Counted from the first letter of the stretch, positions 7,892 to 17,847 are shown. The stretch: 64,000 nt of DNA from Actinomadura kijaniata NBRC 14229 (GCF_001552175.1 NZ_BCQR01000047.1:1-64000), one strand, 5' to 3'. Notes: generated by a model not told the origin, from the letters alone. Numbers and translations are program-made.

Positions 7892-8524
7892 GTGCGAACC
7901 GCGGTGGCAGCACAACCTGCCGTGTCCCTGTCGGACCGGGCTTACACGATCCACGACGTCATCGAACTCAACACGGGAGGCTGGCCCCGCTTCGAGGTGC
8001 TGGACGGAGCACTCCTCGTGAGCCCGGCACCCGGTCTGGACCACCAGAACATCTCCGACAACCTCCGGTACGTTCTAGGAAGGGTCGTTCCCCCGAAAAC
8101 GGCCATCACCTCCGCCGCCAATCTTCGGCTGCACGACGATCTCACCGCGTTCATCCCGGATCTCGTCGTCACCCATCCTGAGGTCAAGGCACGGGACAGG
8201 GCCTTCTACGAGGCGGACGACGCCCTGCTCGTCATCGAGGTCGTGTCTCCGGGCAATCGTCGGCAGGATCGAGTCACCAAGCACGCCGTTTACGCCGAGG
8301 CGGGCATCCCCTTCTACTGGAGAGTGGAGACCGTCCCCTTCCGGTCCCAAGGCGACGCCCAACTTCCCGTGGTCCTCGTCCACGCTCTTTCCGGAGACGG
8401 TTACCGGGAGCTCGAACGGCTTCCCGCCGGGGAGCCCGGCCGGCTGACCCATCCCTTCACTGTCGAGTTCGACCCGCAGGACATGCTCGACCCGTACTGG
8501 TCCATCGAACGTTTCCGGGACTGA
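7892..8524 (+). CDS. Uma2-family (DUF820) PD-(D/E)XK nuclease-fold protein
   Basis: 210 residues. The Uma2 fold is visible: YTIHDVIELN, FEVLDGALLVSPAP (33-46), FIPDLVV with the candidate metal ligand Asp90, ALLVIEVVSP with Glu116, and YAEAGIPFYWRV (134-145). The family belongs to the restriction-endonuclease-like superfamily; it is widespread, often in many copies, in cyanobacteria and mycelial actinobacteria, and its biological role is unsettled. GTG start. Third-position GC is somewhat lower than in neighbours, which may mark a mobile or recently acquired gene. No methyltransferase or toxin partner is adjacent. Confidence 0.8.
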   Translation: MRTAVAAQPAVSLSDRAYTIHDVIELNTGGWPRFEVLDGALLVSPAPGLDHQNISDNLRYVLGRVVPPKTAITSAANLRLHDDLTAFIPDLVVTHPEVKARDRAFYEADDALLVIEVVSPGNRRQDRVTKHAVYAEAGIPFYWRVETVPFRSQGDAQLPVVLVHALSGDGYRELERLPAGEPGRLTHPFTVEFDPQDMLDPYWSIERFRD

Positions 8525-8623
8525 CCCGGCCCGCCGTCCGGACTTCGCCGGAACGCCGCCGTCGCCGGGATCGTTGCCGGGACGATTGCACGATCATGGT
8601 GCGGCGGGTGGAAGGCTTGGTGC

Positions 8624-9619
8624 GTGGAGACGGCACGGGATGTTCTGACGGAGTTGGCGCGGCGGCACGCGTTCGGGGATCTGGAGGCGCTCGTCGGGGA
8701 CGGGACGCTGCTCGGGAGGCGGACCGGGGAGGTCGCGGCGCTGTGCGCGTTCGGGCAGCGGGTGCTGGACCTGGACGCCGAGGACTTCGGGATGCCCGAG
8801 GCCGTCGGGGACGTGCCCAAGGACCTGCTGGACCGGGCGCGGGCCAGCCGGATGCCGCAGGCGCCCAAGGAGCGGCCCCGGGGCGCGCTGGCCAGCCTGC
8901 GGCCCGCCTACGCGCTGCTGCTGGAGGCCATCGCCATCCGGTGGGAGCGGCGGGAGATGGCCGCCCTCGTCGCCGCGCTGCACATCGCCAGCGAGTACCT
9001 GCCGATGCTGGCGTGGGAGCCGGTGCTCGGGCACTCGGGGGATCCTGCGCTGCTCGGCAGGGCGGTGACCGGGGCGGGCAGCCGGTTCGGGGTGCCGATC
9101 GAGCCGGGCGCCGAACGCATGTGCGACCACACCCGGCCCGAGCGGTCGGCGTGCGAGCGGGCGCTGCGGGTCGCGAACGAGCCCCCGCCCGGCTGGCGCG
9201 CCTACCTGGACCGCCAGCACAGCCAGGTCGCCTCCGCCCTCGGGGACTGCGCGGCGCGGTGCCGGACGCCCTGCTCGGTGATGTCGCGGATCCCCGAGCC
9301 GGTGCGGCGGGACCTCGTCGACCGGTGCAAGCTCGCCGCCGACTTCACCGACAGCGCGATCGTGCGGCTGCGGCACGCGGCCCCGGTCGGGCACGGGTTC
9401 GGGGTGCCGTCGCCGGAGGAGGTGCAGGCGGCGTGGGCGCGGGCCTGCAAGTCGCTGCGGCACCACCCGCTGGGCGACGCCGCGCTGGCGCACGCCGACG
9501 ACGACCCCTACCCGCTGCCGGGGCTGCCCGCGCTGATCTCCGCGATCGCCGCCACCGAGATCGCGCCGGACGGCCTGCTCAACGAGGTGACCGTCCGGCT
9601 CACCAGGGCGCTCGGCTGA
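8624..9619 (+). CDS. Hypothetical protein with a cysteine cluster
   Basis: 331 residues, GTG start, good coding bias; I do not recognise a family. It is mostly helical in character, without signal peptide or membrane span. A mid-to-C-terminal stretch holds several cysteines (CDHTRPERSAC, then DCAARCRTPC and DRCK), which could bind metal or form disulfides. The last 20 bp overlap the 3' end of malQ on the opposite strand, so the two genes are tightly convergent. No function is assigned. Confidence 0.65.
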   Translation: METARDVLTELARRHAFGDLEALVGDGTLLGRRTGEVAALCAFGQRVLDLDAEDFGMPEAVGDVPKDLLDRARASRMPQAPKERPRGALASLRPAYALLLEAIAIRWERREMAALVAALHIASEYLPMLAWEPVLGHSGDPALLGRAVTGAGSRFGVPIEPGAERMCDHTRPERSACERALRVANEPPPGWRAYLDRQHSQVASALGDCAARCRTPCSVMSRIPEPVRRDLVDRCKLAADFTDSAIVRLRHAAPVGHGFGVPSPEEVQAAWARACKSLRHHPLGDAALAHADDDPYPLPGLPALISAIAATEIAPDGLLNEVTVRLTRALG

Positions 9620-11714
9620 CCGGGTCCAGGGCGTCCCGCACGCGGGGATCGGTGAACAGGTCGTCCAGCGGCAGCGGCCGCCCCCGCGCGTCGGCCAGCG
9701 GGATCCGCCAGTTGGGGTACTCGTCGACGGTGCCGGGCTGGTTCTGGGTGCGGCGCTCCCCCGCCGCGTCGGCCAGGGACACGCCGACCAGGCGGGCGGG
9801 CGTGCGCAGCAGGAACGCGTGCAGCGCGGCCGTCACCTCGGCGTCGTGGTCGGTCTGGCCGCGCCGCAGCGCCGCCAGCACCGTCTTCGGCGGGGTCGCC
9901 AGCAGCCCCTCCTCGTGCAGGAGGTCCAGCCATTCGCCGAGCTGGCGGCGGTGGTCGGCCAGTTCCTCGTCCAGCGTGCGGGTGTAGAGGCCGAGGCGGT
10001 CGCGCAGCTCGATGTGGTCGCCGTGCAGGAACCCGGTGATCGGCGGCATGTCGTGGGTGCCGACCGTCGCCAGCGACAGTTCGCGCCACCGCGACGGGGG
10101 TTTCGGACGGCCCTCGCCGTCGCGTTCGAACCACAGCAGCGAGGTGCCGAGGACGCCGCGGGCGGCCAGGTCCTCGCGGACCTCCGCCTCGACGGTCCCC
10201 AGGTCCTCCCCCACCACGACCGCGCCGGTGCGGGCCGCCTCCCAGGTGAGACAGGAAAGGAGGACGTCCCGGTCATAACGCACGTAGGTGCCCTCGGCCG
10301 GGGAGCCGCCCTCGGGGATCCACCACAGCCGCGACACCTGCATGGCGTGGTCCAGCCGCAGGCCGCCGCCGTGCCGCAGCGCCGCGTTCAGCATCTCCCG
10401 GTACGGCAGGTACGCGGCCTCGGCGAGACGGCCGGGGTGCCAGGGCGGCTGCCCCCAGTCCTGGCCCAGCTGGTTGAACTCGTCGGGCGGCGCGCCCACG
10501 CTGATGCCCTCGGCGAACAGGGGCCGGTTCATCCACACGTCGGCGCTGCCGTGCGCGACGCCCACCGCCAGGTCGTGCATGATCCCGATGTGCATCCCCG
10601 CGGCGCGGGCGGCCGACTGGGCGGCGGTGAGCTGCTCGTCCAGCTGCCACTGGAGCCAGGCGTGGAAGTCGACGCGCTCGGCCAGGCGCTTGGCGGCGGC
10701 CGCCACGGCGGGGCCGCGCGCGTCCCGCAGCTCCTCGGGCCAGCGCCGCCAGTCGGGGCCCTGCTCCTCGCTGATCGCGCACCAGGTCGCGAACGCCGTC
10801 AGCGCCTCCCCCTCGTGCTCGCGGAACCGCTCGAACGCCCGCTGCCGCGCCGTGCCGCGCGGCCGCCGGTACAGCAGCTCCAGGGCGTGCCGCTTGGCCG
10901 TCCACACCGCGTCCCGGTCCAGCACGTCCAGGGTCTCGTCCCGGCCGCGCAGCGGGTTCGCCAGCAGGTCGACGCGTTCGCGGTCCTCGGGCGGCAGCGC
11001 CGCGTACTCGGGGACGTCCTCCACCCGCAGGTACAGCGGCGCGCCGAAGCGGCGGCTCGCCGGCGAGTACGGCGACGGCGTGATCGGCGGGGACGGCTCG
11101 GCCGCGTGCAGCGGGTTGACCAGCACGAAGCCCGCGCCCATCGCGCGCCCGCCCCAGGTCGCCAGGTCCGCCAGGTCCCGCAGGTCGCCGATCCCCCACG
11201 ACGCCCGCGACCGCACCGAGTACAGCTGGGTCGTCAGGCCCCAGGCGCGCGGGACGGGCGCCAGCCGCGCCGGGGCCACCAGCAGCGGCGCGCTCTGCTC
11301 CAGCGGCCCCTGGCGGACCACCAGGCGGTGCCAGCCGAGCGGGACCCCCTCCGGCAGCGCGCAGGGCAGGACCCCGTCCGCGGGCGGGCCCGGCGCGGGC
11401 GTCAGGACCCGCCCGTCGGCCAGCTCGACCGCCACCTCCGTCCTCCCGGCGGCCCGCACCGGGACGCGCAGCGGCTCGGCCCGCGCGCCCATCCGGTGGG
11501 TCACGACCGGGGGCAGCAGCCGGACGCGTTCGGTCTCGGCCAGCCGGGCCAGCTCGTCGCGCACGGCGGCCGGGGTCGCCACGTCGGCGCCGAGGGAGGT
11601 CAGCACGGCGCGGAGGGTGTCGGCGGGCACCGTCGCCTCCCGCCCCCGCCAGTCGGTGTAGCGCGTCGCGACCCGGTGCGCGCGCGCCAGCCTGTTCAGC
11701 TCGTCGTCCAACAC
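9600..11714 (-). CDS. malQ: 4-alpha-glucanotransferase (amylomaltase)
   Basis: GH77 enzyme that transfers alpha-1,4-glucan segments between maltodextrins in glycogen and maltose metabolism. About 704 residues, with the extra N-terminal region typical of actinobacterial MalQ. Catalytic regions are visible: GLRLDHAM (nucleophile Asp), VVVGEDLGTV (acid/base Glu) and VGTHDMPP (transition-state Asp). GTG at 11714 is chosen over longer openings because it begins the family-like DDELNRLARAHRVATRYTDW. Its stop lies inside the end of the convergent hypothetical gene. Confidence 0.92.
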   Translation of the reverse strand: MLDDELNRLARAHRVATRYTDWRGREATVPADTLRAVLTSLGADVATPAAVRDELARLAETERVRLLPPVVTHRMGARAEPLRVPVRAAGRTEVAVELADGRVLTPAPGPPADGVLPCALPEGVPLGWHRLVVRQGPLEQSAPLLVAPARLAPVPRAWGLTTQLYSVRSRASWGIGDLRDLADLATWGGRAMGAGFVLVNPLHAAEPSPPITPSPYSPASRRFGAPLYLRVEDVPEYAALPPEDRERVDLLANPLRGRDETLDVLDRDAVWTAKRHALELLYRRPRGTARQRAFERFREHEGEALTAFATWCAISEEQGPDWRRWPEELRDARGPAVAAAAKRLAERVDFHAWLQWQLDEQLTAAQSAARAAGMHIGIMHDLAVGVAHGSADVWMNRPLFAEGISVGAPPDEFNQLGQDWGQPPWHPGRLAEAAYLPYREMLNAALRHGGGLRLDHAMQVSRLWWIPEGGSPAEGTYVRYDRDVLLSCLTWEAARTGAVVVGEDLGTVEAEVREDLAARGVLGTSLLWFERDGEGRPKPPSRWRELSLATVGTHDMPPITGFLHGDHIELRDRLGLYTRTLDEELADHRRQLGEWLDLLHEEGLLATPPKTVLAALRRGQTDHDAEVTAALHAFLLRTPARLVGVSLADAAGERRTQNQPGTVDEYPNWRIPLADARGRPLPLDDLFTDPRVRDALDPVSRAPW

Positions 11715-11750
11715 GACTGCCCCATGCCCCCGAAAACCGTGTTCAAAGGT

Positions 11751-11774
11751 GGGGTGGCCGCCGACGGCCACCCC
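11751..11774 (-). terminator. Hairpin between amidase and malQ
   Basis: Perfect 10-bp inverted repeat GGGGTGGCCG/CGGCCACCCC with a 4-nt loop, 12 bp downstream of the amidase stop and upstream of malQ. Likely ends the amidase transcript. Confidence 0.5.
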
Positions 11775-11786
11775 GAAACCGGCAAT

Positions 11787-13211
11787 TCAGGCGTTCCAGA
11801 CCTCGGGTTTGCGGTCGGCCCAGGGACGGGCCTCCTCCAGCTGAGCCGACAGCGAGATCAGCACGCCCTCGCCGCCGAGCCGCCCGGCCAGCATCACGCC
11901 GATCGGCAGGCCCGCGTCCGTCCAGTGCAGTGGAACGCTCACCGCGGGCTGCCCCGAGACGTTGTAGACCGAGGTGAACGGCGTGAACATCTTCTGCCGC
12001 CGGAAGTTCTCCGCCGGCTCCTGCCCGTGGAAGTACCCGACGGGCACCGGGGGCTGGGCCAGCGTCGGGTGCAGGATCGCGTCGAACTCGTTGGTCACCG
12101 GCAGCGCCCGGCGCAGCGCCGCCTGGAGCGCCGCGTGCGCCTTGAAGATCTCCGGCGCGGAGGTGGCGTGGCCGCGCTCGCGCAGCCAGCGGGTGAGCGG
12201 CTGGAGCAGGTGCTCGCGCTCGGGGGGCACCGGGTTCAGCGTCGCCATCACGCCCCACAGCGCCTCGAAGTGCGGCACCAGGTCCGGCTCGAACGTCGGC
12301 GGCAGCTCCACCACCTCGTGGCCCAGCTCCTCCAGCAGCGCCGACGCTTCCTCGTAGGCCGCCAGGCAGTCGGGGTGGACCTCGGCGCCGGGGACGGACG
12401 GGACGGCGCTGCGGGCGATCCGGAGCCGTCCGGGCGGGCGTTCGGCGTAACCGAGGAAGGTGCGTTCGACGGGCGGGGCCAGGTACAGGTCGCCGGGCTC
12501 GTTCCCGGCCATCACGTCCAGCAGCAGCGCCGCGTCCCGCACGGTGCGGGCCAGCGGGCCGCTGGTGGCCAGCCCGAACAGGTCCGGGTTGACCGGGCCC
12601 TGGGAGATCCGACCCCGGCTCGGCTTGATCCCGAACAGCCCGCACGCGCTGGCGGGGATGCGGATCGAGCCGCCGCCGTCGCTGGCCTGCGCGGCCGGGG
12701 CCAGCCCGGCGGCGACGGCCGCCGCCGCGCCGCCGCTGGAGCCGCCCGCCGACCGGGTCAGGTCCCAGGGGGTGCGGGCGGGCGGGGCCACGTCGTTCTC
12801 GGTGTAGCAGGGCAGCCCGAACTCGGGGGTGTTGGTCTTGCCGGTGAGGACCGACCCGGCCTCCCGCAGCCGCACCACCACGGTGTCGTCGGCGAACCCG
12901 GTCAGGTCGTGGTAGGCCGCCGAGCCGAAGGTCACCGGCACCCCGGTCACCAGGTTCAGGTCCTTGATCGGGATCGGCACGCCCAGCAGCGGGGGCAGGT
13001 CGGCCGGGTCGGCCGTGTCCACCACCAGCTTCGCGGCCTGCCGTGCCTGGTCGCGGGCCTGCTCGGCGGTCACCGTGACGAACGCGCCCACCTGCGGATC
13101 GACCCGCTCGATGCGCTCCAGGTAGTGATCGACGATGTCGACGGGGGAAAGCTCGCGGGAGCGGACGGCCTGCGTCAGACGCATCACGGACAGGTCATGG
13201 ATATGGGGCAT
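11787..13211 (-). CDS. Amidase (amidase-signature family)
   Basis: 474-residue amidohydrolase of the amidase-signature superfamily. The Ser-cisSer-Lys triad can be placed: Lys83 in GVPIPIKDLN, the serine pair in GGSSGGAAAAVAAGL (157-171, cis-Ser158), and the nucleophile Ser182 in SDGGGSIRIPA. It is shorter and more divergent than GatA, has no gatC or gatB beside it, and therefore more likely hydrolyses a small amide or nitrile-derived substrate than serves tRNA amidation. ATG start at 13211; substrate unknown. Confidence 0.9.
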   Translation of the reverse strand: MPHIHDLSVMRLTQAVRSRELSPVDIVDHYLERIERVDPQVGAFVTVTAEQARDQARQAAKLVVDTADPADLPPLLGVPIPIKDLNLVTGVPVTFGSAAYHDLTGFADDTVVVRLREAGSVLTGKTNTPEFGLPCYTENDVAPPARTPWDLTRSAGGSSGGAAAAVAAGLAPAAQASDGGGSIRIPASACGLFGIKPSRGRISQGPVNPDLFGLATSGPLARTVRDAALLLDVMAGNEPGDLYLAPPVERTFLGYAERPPGRLRIARSAVPSVPGAEVHPDCLAAYEEASALLEELGHEVVELPPTFEPDLVPHFEALWGVMATLNPVPPEREHLLQPLTRWLRERGHATSAPEIFKAHAALQAALRRALPVTNEFDAILHPTLAQPPVPVGYFHGQEPAENFRRQKMFTPFTSVYNVSGQPAVSVPLHWTDAGLPIGVMLAGRLGGEGVLISLSAQLEEARPWADRKPEVWNA

Positions 13212-13436
13212 AACGTCGAACGCTAGACGGCGGAGACCGGAGCATCAAAGATGGCGGCAAGGGGCCGACGCCGAAAGAGGGGGTGAATACCGCCCTACCC
13301 GCGTGAGGCATGGACGAACCCCCAGACACGGCGACAAAACTATTAACCCGGCATGTCTAGTAGTCATCTCTGGAAATGATTACTCTGCGCACGGAGGATC
13401 ATGCTTCCGAGCCGACAGGAACACGGAGCGTCACTT

Positions 13437-14276
13437 ATGGCCATCATGGAGCGGGGCAACGCACACGGAGAGGCCCGCGGGCAGCCTTCCGCCACGTCGG
13501 CCGGGGCGTCGGCCGCCACGTCGCCGGTCACCGACCAGGCCGACGACCGGGAGACCAGACCCGGGGGCGGCCGGACCTACGGGGACCTGCTGGGCGATCC
13601 GCAGATACGCCGCTGGCTCGAACGGGCCCTGCTGGGCGTCGCGGTGGGCGCGTTCGTCGCGTTCTTCTTCGGCCTCCAGCTCGGCGTCACGGCGGCGCTG
13701 CTGGTCGTGGTCGCGGACGTGGTCCGCCGCGCCCGCACCTCCTCCAGCATCGCGGCCTGGCAGAAGTCCTCGGCGGCCGAGCGGCGCACCGAGAAGCAGC
13801 TGAAGGGCCTGGAGCGCAACGGCTACCGCGTGCTGCACGCCCGCGCCGTCCCGATGGACGACGAGGGGGTCAGCGACGGCCGGATCGACCACCTGGTCAT
13901 CGGGCCGAGCGGGGTCTACGCGATCGACTCGGAGAAGTGGGACAAGCGGCTCCCGGTGCGGACCCTGTCGCACCGCAAGCTGTTCCACGGGCCGTTCAAC
14001 AAGAAGGACCGGCTGGACGAGGCGCGCTGGGAGGCCGAGCAGGCGAGCAGGATCATCGGCGCGCAGGTCGGCTTCGAGGTGCCGGTCCAGGCGTCGGTGG
14101 CGATCTACGGTCCCGCCATCCCCTGGAAGGTGATGCGGGTCCGCGACGTGGACGTCTACGCCGGCAACCGGGCGCGCGGCTACCTGCGCCGTCGGCCGAA
14201 GATCCTCACCGCCACCGACGTGGAGCGGATCTACCAGGCGGCCGAGAAGTCGCTGCCGCCCAACTACCCCGACTAG
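13437..14276 (+). CDS. NERD-domain membrane-associated protein
   Basis: About 279 residues. A low-complexity N-terminus is followed by a hydrophobic stretch (ALLGVAVGAFVAFFFGLQ, then more) that probably spans the membrane as a hairpin, then the nuclease-related NERD domain: EKQLKGLERNGYRVLHARAV, RIDHLVIGPSGVYAIDSEKW, and the later VPVQASVAIYG. NERD domains resemble restriction-type nucleases and usually occur in DNA-processing or signalling proteins; the role here is unknown. ATG at 13437 is preceded by GGAG at about 8 nt; an in-frame ATG at 13401 with GGAGG only 3 nt away is the alternative. A strong terminator follows. Confidence 0.8.
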   Translation: MAIMERGNAHGEARGQPSATSAGASAATSPVTDQADDRETRPGGGRTYGDLLGDPQIRRWLERALLGVAVGAFVAFFFGLQLGVTAALLVVVADVVRRARTSSSIAAWQKSSAAERRTEKQLKGLERNGYRVLHARAVPMDDEGVSDGRIDHLVIGPSGVYAIDSEKWDKRLPVRTLSHRKLFHGPFNKKDRLDEARWEAEQASRIIGAQVGFEVPVQASVAIYGPAIPWKVMRVRDVDVYAGNRARGYLRRRPKILTATDVERIYQAAEKSLPPNYPD

Positions 14277-14366
14277 GGGGCGCTCCGCAGGACGCACCGG
14301 GCGGCGCGGGACGACGGCACGCCGGGCCGCCCTCTCCTCCCCCTCCCCTTCCCTGGAGGGACTCCG

Positions 14367-14395
14367 AACGCCGGGCAGCGTCGCCCGGCGTTTTT
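14367..14395 (+). terminator. Rho-independent terminator after the NERD gene
   Basis: AACGCCGGGC and GCCCGGCGTT form a 10-bp stem around a 6-nt loop, ending in a run of five T. The clearest intrinsic terminator in the window. Confidence 0.85.
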
Positions 14396-14527
14396 GCATG
14401 CGGTTGGTAGCATCGCTGGACACGGCCCGGCCCCGTCACGACCTCTGCTCGGCCGGTGGCAGCGACGCGATCCGCCGCCGCCCCGCCGTGTCCGCAACCA
14501 CACACCACCAGCTTGGAGAGGTCTTCG

Positions 14528-16384
14528 ATGCCCCCGCTCAGGTCACGCACGGTCACCCACGGCAGGAACATGGCGGGCGCCCGCGCGCTCATGCGCGCCA
14601 GCGGCGTGGCGCGGGAGGACTTCGGCAAGCCGATCGTCGCGGTGGCCAACAGCTTCACCCAGTTCGTGCCCGGCCACGTCCACCTGCGCGAGGTCGGCGA
14701 CGTGGTCGCCGGCGCCGTCAAGCAGGCCGGGGGCGTCCCCCGCGAGTTCAACACGATCGCCGTCGACGACGGCATCGCCATGGGCCACGAGGGGATGCTG
14801 TACTCGCTGCCCTCCCGCGAACTGATCGCCGACGCCGTCGAGTACATGGTCAACGCGCACCAGGCCGACGCGCTGGTCTGCGTCTCCAACTGCGACAAGA
14901 TCACCCCGGGGATGCTGCTGGCCGCGCTGCGGCTGAACATCCCGACCGTGTTCGTCTCCGGCGGCCCCATGGAGGCGGGCAAGCCCGTCGAGGGCGTCAT
15001 GGGCGGCCACAAGCTCGACCTGATCGACCCGATGATCGCCTCAGCCGACGAGTCGATCAGCGACGCCAAGCTGCTGGAGCTGGAGGAGAGCGCCTGCCCG
15101 ACCTGCGGGTCCTGCTCGGGCATGTTCACCGCCAACTCCATGAACTGCCTCACCGAGGCGCTCGGGCTGGCGCTGCCCGGCAACGGCACCGTCCTCGCCA
15201 CCCACACCGCCCGCCGTGGGCTGTACGAGGACGCGGGCCGCACCGTCGTGGAGATCGCCAAGCGGTACTACGAGGGCGACGACGAGTCCGTCCTGCCGCT
15301 GAACATCGCGACCCGGGAGGCGTTCGAGAACGCCATGGTCCTGGACATCGCGATGGGTGGCTCCACCAACACGATCCTGCACCTGCTGGCGGCGGCCGTG
15401 GAGGGCGGCGTCGACTTCGGCCTGGACGAGATCGACGCGCTGTCGCGGCGCGTCCCGTGCGTCTGCAAGCTCGCCCCCGCCACCGCCAGGTACCACGTGG
15501 AGGACTGCCACCGCGCGGGCGGCATCCCGGCCCTGCTGGGCGAGCTGAACCGCGCCGGGCTGCTGAACTCCTCGGCCCACTCGATCCACTCGGCGTCGGT
15601 GGACGAGCTGGTCGACAGGTGGGACCCGACCTCCCCCAACGTGCTGCCCGAGGCCCTGGAGCTGTGGCACGCCGCGCCCGGCGGGGTCCGGTCCACCTCG
15701 GCGTTCAGCCAGTCCGCCCGCTGGGAGGAGCTGGACCTGGACCGGGAGAACGGCTGCATCCGCTCGGTCGAGCACGCCTACACCACCGACGGCGGCCTGG
15801 CGGTGCTGCGCGGCAACATCGCCCCCGACGGCGCGATCGTCAAGACCGCGGGCGTCGAGGAGGAGCTGTGGACCTTCACCGGCCCGGCCGTGGTCTTCGA
15901 GAGCCAGGACGACGCCGTCGAGGGCATCCTCGGCGGGAAGGTCGAGGAGGGCGACGTCGTCGTCATCCGCTACGAGGGCCCCAAGGGCGGCCCCGGCATG
16001 CAGGAGATGCTGTACCCGACGAGCTTCCTGAAGGGCCGCGGCCTCGGCAAGAAGTGCGCGCTGATCACCGACGGGCGGTTCTCCGGCGGCACCTCGGGCC
16101 TGTCCATCGGGCACGCCTCCCCCGAGGCGGCGGGCGGCGGGACCATCGCCCTGGTCGAGGACGGCGACGAGATCGTCATCGACATCCCGAACCGGAGGCT
16201 GGAGCTGAACGTCCCGGCCGACGAGCTGGAGATCCGCCGCGAGAAGCTGCTGGCCGACCTCGGCGGCTACCGCCCCCGCGACCGGCAGCGCCCGGTCAGC
16301 GCGGCGCTGCGCGCCTACGCGGCCATGGCGACGTCGGCGTCCACGGGCGCGGCCCGCGACGTGTCCCAGCTCGACCGTCTCTGA
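14528..16384 (+). CDS. ilvD: Dihydroxy-acid dehydratase
   Basis: Iron-sulfur enzyme making the 2-oxoacid precursors of valine, leucine and isoleucine. About 618 residues, the normal length. The cluster-binding regions are intact: [10 protein letters not shown] and [13 protein letters not shown]. Other hallmarks are [17 protein letters not shown] and [22 protein letters not shown] at 14528 is preceded by GGAGAGG at the right distance; an in-frame ATG 24 codons upstream is not needed. No other ilv gene is adjacent. Confidence 0.96.
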   Translation: MPPLRSRTVTHGRNMAGARALMRASGVAREDFGKPIVAVANSFTQFVPGHVHLREVGDVVAGAVKQAGGVPREFNTIAVDDGIAMGHEGMLYSLPSRELIADAVEYMVNAHQADALVCVSNCDKITPGMLLAALRLNIPTVFVSGGPMEAGKPVEGVMGGHKLDLIDPMIASADESISDAKLLELEESACPTCGSCSGMFTANSMNCLTEALGLALPGNGTVLATHTARRGLYEDAGRTVVEIAKRYYEGDDESVLPLNIATREAFENAMVLDIAMGGSTNTILHLLAAAVEGGVDFGLDEIDALSRRVPCVCKLAPATARYHVEDCHRAGGIPALLGELNRAGLLNSSAHSIHSASVDELVDRWDPTSPNVLPEALELWHAAPGGVRSTSAFSQSARWEELDLDRENGCIRSVEHAYTTDGGLAVLRGNIAPDGAIVKTAGVEEELWTFTGPAVVFESQDDAVEGILGGKVEEGDVVVIRYEGPKGGPGMQEMLYPTSFLKGRGLGKKCALITDGRFSGGTSGLSIGHASPEAAGGGTIALVEDGDEIVIDIPNRRLELNVPADELEIRREKLLADLGGYRPRDRQRPVSAALRAYAAMATSASTGAARDVSQLDRL

Positions 16385-16392
16385 GGTGACGG

Positions 16393-16423
16393 GCGGGCGG
16401 TTACCCGCGGGGTAATCGCCCGC
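16393..16423 (+). terminator. Hairpin terminator after ilvD
   Basis: A 14-bp stem with one G-T wobble (GCGGGCGGTTACCC against GGGTAATCGCCCGC) around a 3-nt loop, 9 bp after the ilvD stop. Confidence 0.65.
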
Positions 16424-16486
16424 GTTCCCTCCGGGCGGCAGACTCGGTCATGTCAGGCAGAACGCCCCGACCGCCCGGAGGAAACG

Positions 16487-16834
16487 ATGACCGCCTACGT
16501 GATGGCCCATCTGCGTCCCACCGAGATGCCCAACGACGAGGTGCTGGAGTACATCGAGCGGATCCAGGCGACGATGGCCCCCTTCGGCGGCCGGTTCCTG
16601 GTGCACGGCAGCGAGGTCGAGGTCGTCGAGGGGACGTTCGAGGGCGCCATCGTGATGCTCGGGTTCCCCGACCGGGACGCGATCCACGCCTGGTACGCCT
16701 CGGAGCCCTACCAGGAGATCCTTCCGCTGCGCACCCGGAACATCCCCGGCGACCTGTGGATCGCCGAGGGCGTTCCGGAGGACTACGACGCGAGGGAGAC
16801 CACCGCGAAGCTGCGCGCGGCGCGCGACGGCTAA
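16487..16834 (+). CDS. DUF1330 ferredoxin-like protein
   Basis: 115 residues, a single dimeric alpha/beta-barrel-type domain: AYVMAHLRPTEMPNDEVLEY, APFGGRFLVHGSEVEVVEG, IVMLGFPDRDAIHAWYASEPYQ. That order is typical of DUF1330, whose function is undefined. It has an ideal ribosome site (GGAGGAAACG before ATG). The C-terminal extension after the domain is short. Its TAA overlaps the stop of the convergent FmdB-type gene by 4 bp. Confidence 0.85.
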   Translation: MTAYVMAHLRPTEMPNDEVLEYIERIQATMAPFGGRFLVHGSEVEVVEGTFEGAIVMLGFPDRDAIHAWYASEPYQEILPLRTRNIPGDLWIAEGVPEDYDARETTAKLRAARDG

Positions 16835-17043
16835 CCGCAGCAGCCGCCCCCGCAGCAGCCCCCGCCGCTCGGCGGGGGCGCGGAGCCGCCCTTGGCGGTG
16901 CCGGTGACGGTGACCGTCGACAGCAGCTTGACCGTGTCGTCGTGCCCCTCGGGGCAGGGGGCGGGCGCGGACGCCTCGCTCATCGGGCGGGACATCTCGA
17001 ACGTGGACCCGCAGGCGCGGCAACGGTAGTCATAGCGTGGCAC
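16831..17043 (-). CDS. FmdB-family zinc-ribbon protein
   Basis: 70 residues. The N-terminus MPRYDYRCRACGSTFEMSR has the CxxC of the FmdB/CxxC_CXXC_SSSS zinc ribbon; a second knuckle is suggested by PCPEGHD. The tail is unusually Gly/Cys-rich (GGGCCGGGCCG), which could hold extra metal. These small proteins are regulators or assembly factors of unknown target. It is only 24 bp from the HNH gene on the same strand, so the two may be co-transcribed. Confidence 0.8.
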   Translation of the reverse strand: MPRYDYRCRACGSTFEMSRPMSEASAPAPCPEGHDDTVKLLSTVTVTGTAKGGSAPPPSGGGCCGGGCCG

Positions 17044-17067
17044 GCGCCCAGGATACGTTCTCCCGCG

Positions 17068-17577
17068 CTACGCGGCGGGCTCCCGGACGTAGGGGGCCCA
17101 CTGGGGGTCGTTGTCGCCGTTGAGGCCGATCAGCCGCCAGTGGGCGCCGCGCGGCACCGACGGCGTGATCGGGAGCGACCAGCCCAGCTCCTCCAGCAGC
17201 CGGTCCGCCTTGCGGTGGTTGCAGGTGGTGCAGGAGGCGACGCAGTTCTCCCAGACGTGCTTGCCGCCGCGGCTGCGCGGCAGGACGTGGTCGATGGTCT
17301 CGGCGCGGCGGCCGCAGTAGACGCAGCGGTGGTTGTCACGCCGCATCAGGGCGCTGCGGGTGAGCGGGACCCGGCTCCGGAACGGGATCTTCACGTACCG
17401 GCGGAGCCGGATCACCGAGGGGACCTCGACCGCCATGGTCGCCGAGTGCAGGACCGCACCCGTGGAGTCGTGGTGGACGATCTCCGCCTTCTCGCGGAGC
17501 ACCAGGCAGACGGCCCGGCGGAGGGAGAGCGTGGTGAGGGGTTCGTACGTCGCGTTCAGCAGGAGGACCTGTCTCAT
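17068..17577 (-). CDS. HNH endonuclease-family protein
   Basis: 169 residues. The HNH core is visible in the C-terminal half: two zinc-type pairs (CVYCGRR and CTTCNHRKAD) flank ETIDHVLPRSRGGKHVWENC, with the catalytic His in IDHV. The N-terminus (MRQVLLLNATYEPLTTLSLR) matches a single-copy HNH protein conserved across actinobacteria, probably a housekeeping nucleic-acid enzyme and not a mobile homing endonuclease; its substrate is not known to me. ATG start. Confidence 0.88.
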   Translation of the reverse strand: MRQVLLLNATYEPLTTLSLRRAVCLVLREKAEIVHHDSTGAVLHSATMAVEVPSVIRLRRYVKIPFRSRVPLTRSALMRRDNHRCVYCGRRAETIDHVLPRSRGGKHVWENCVASCTTCNHRKADRLLEELGWSLPITPSVPRGAHWRLIGLNGDNDPQWAPYVREPAA

Positions 17578-17788
17578 CGGACGGCCCCCCGCGCGGAGCG
17601 CTGCTGCTTTTCGGCCTCGGCGGGCGCGCTCCCACGCGCCCCATACCGAGGCCCGATTATTGTCTCCGGCACCTGAGCACCCGCCATGAGGACCTCCCCA
17701 GGGGCGAACCGACCCGAAATCAGTGTGACGGCTGAGGGAGGCCGTCCGCTACCCCATTAATCCCCATAAGCGCGCCGGATCGAACGTG

Positions 17789-17829
17789 AAAAAGGCCCCA
17801 CGGCCGCGAAAACGCGCCGCCGCCGGGCC
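17789..17829 (-). terminator. Terminator of the secreted-protein gene
   Basis: On the minus strand an imperfect GC-rich stem (GGCCC/GGGCC outer arms with an inner CGCG-TTTT-CGCG hairpin) is followed by five T. It lies 18 bp beyond the stop of the 17848-18354 gene. Confidence 0.6.
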
Positions 17830-17847
17830 CCTTCCGGTCACGGAGCG

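Noticed and set aside
7892-8524. A restriction-modification or toxin-antitoxin system around the Uma2 protein
   Set aside because: No methyltransferase, antitoxin or partner gene is adjacent; Uma2 proteins commonly stand alone.
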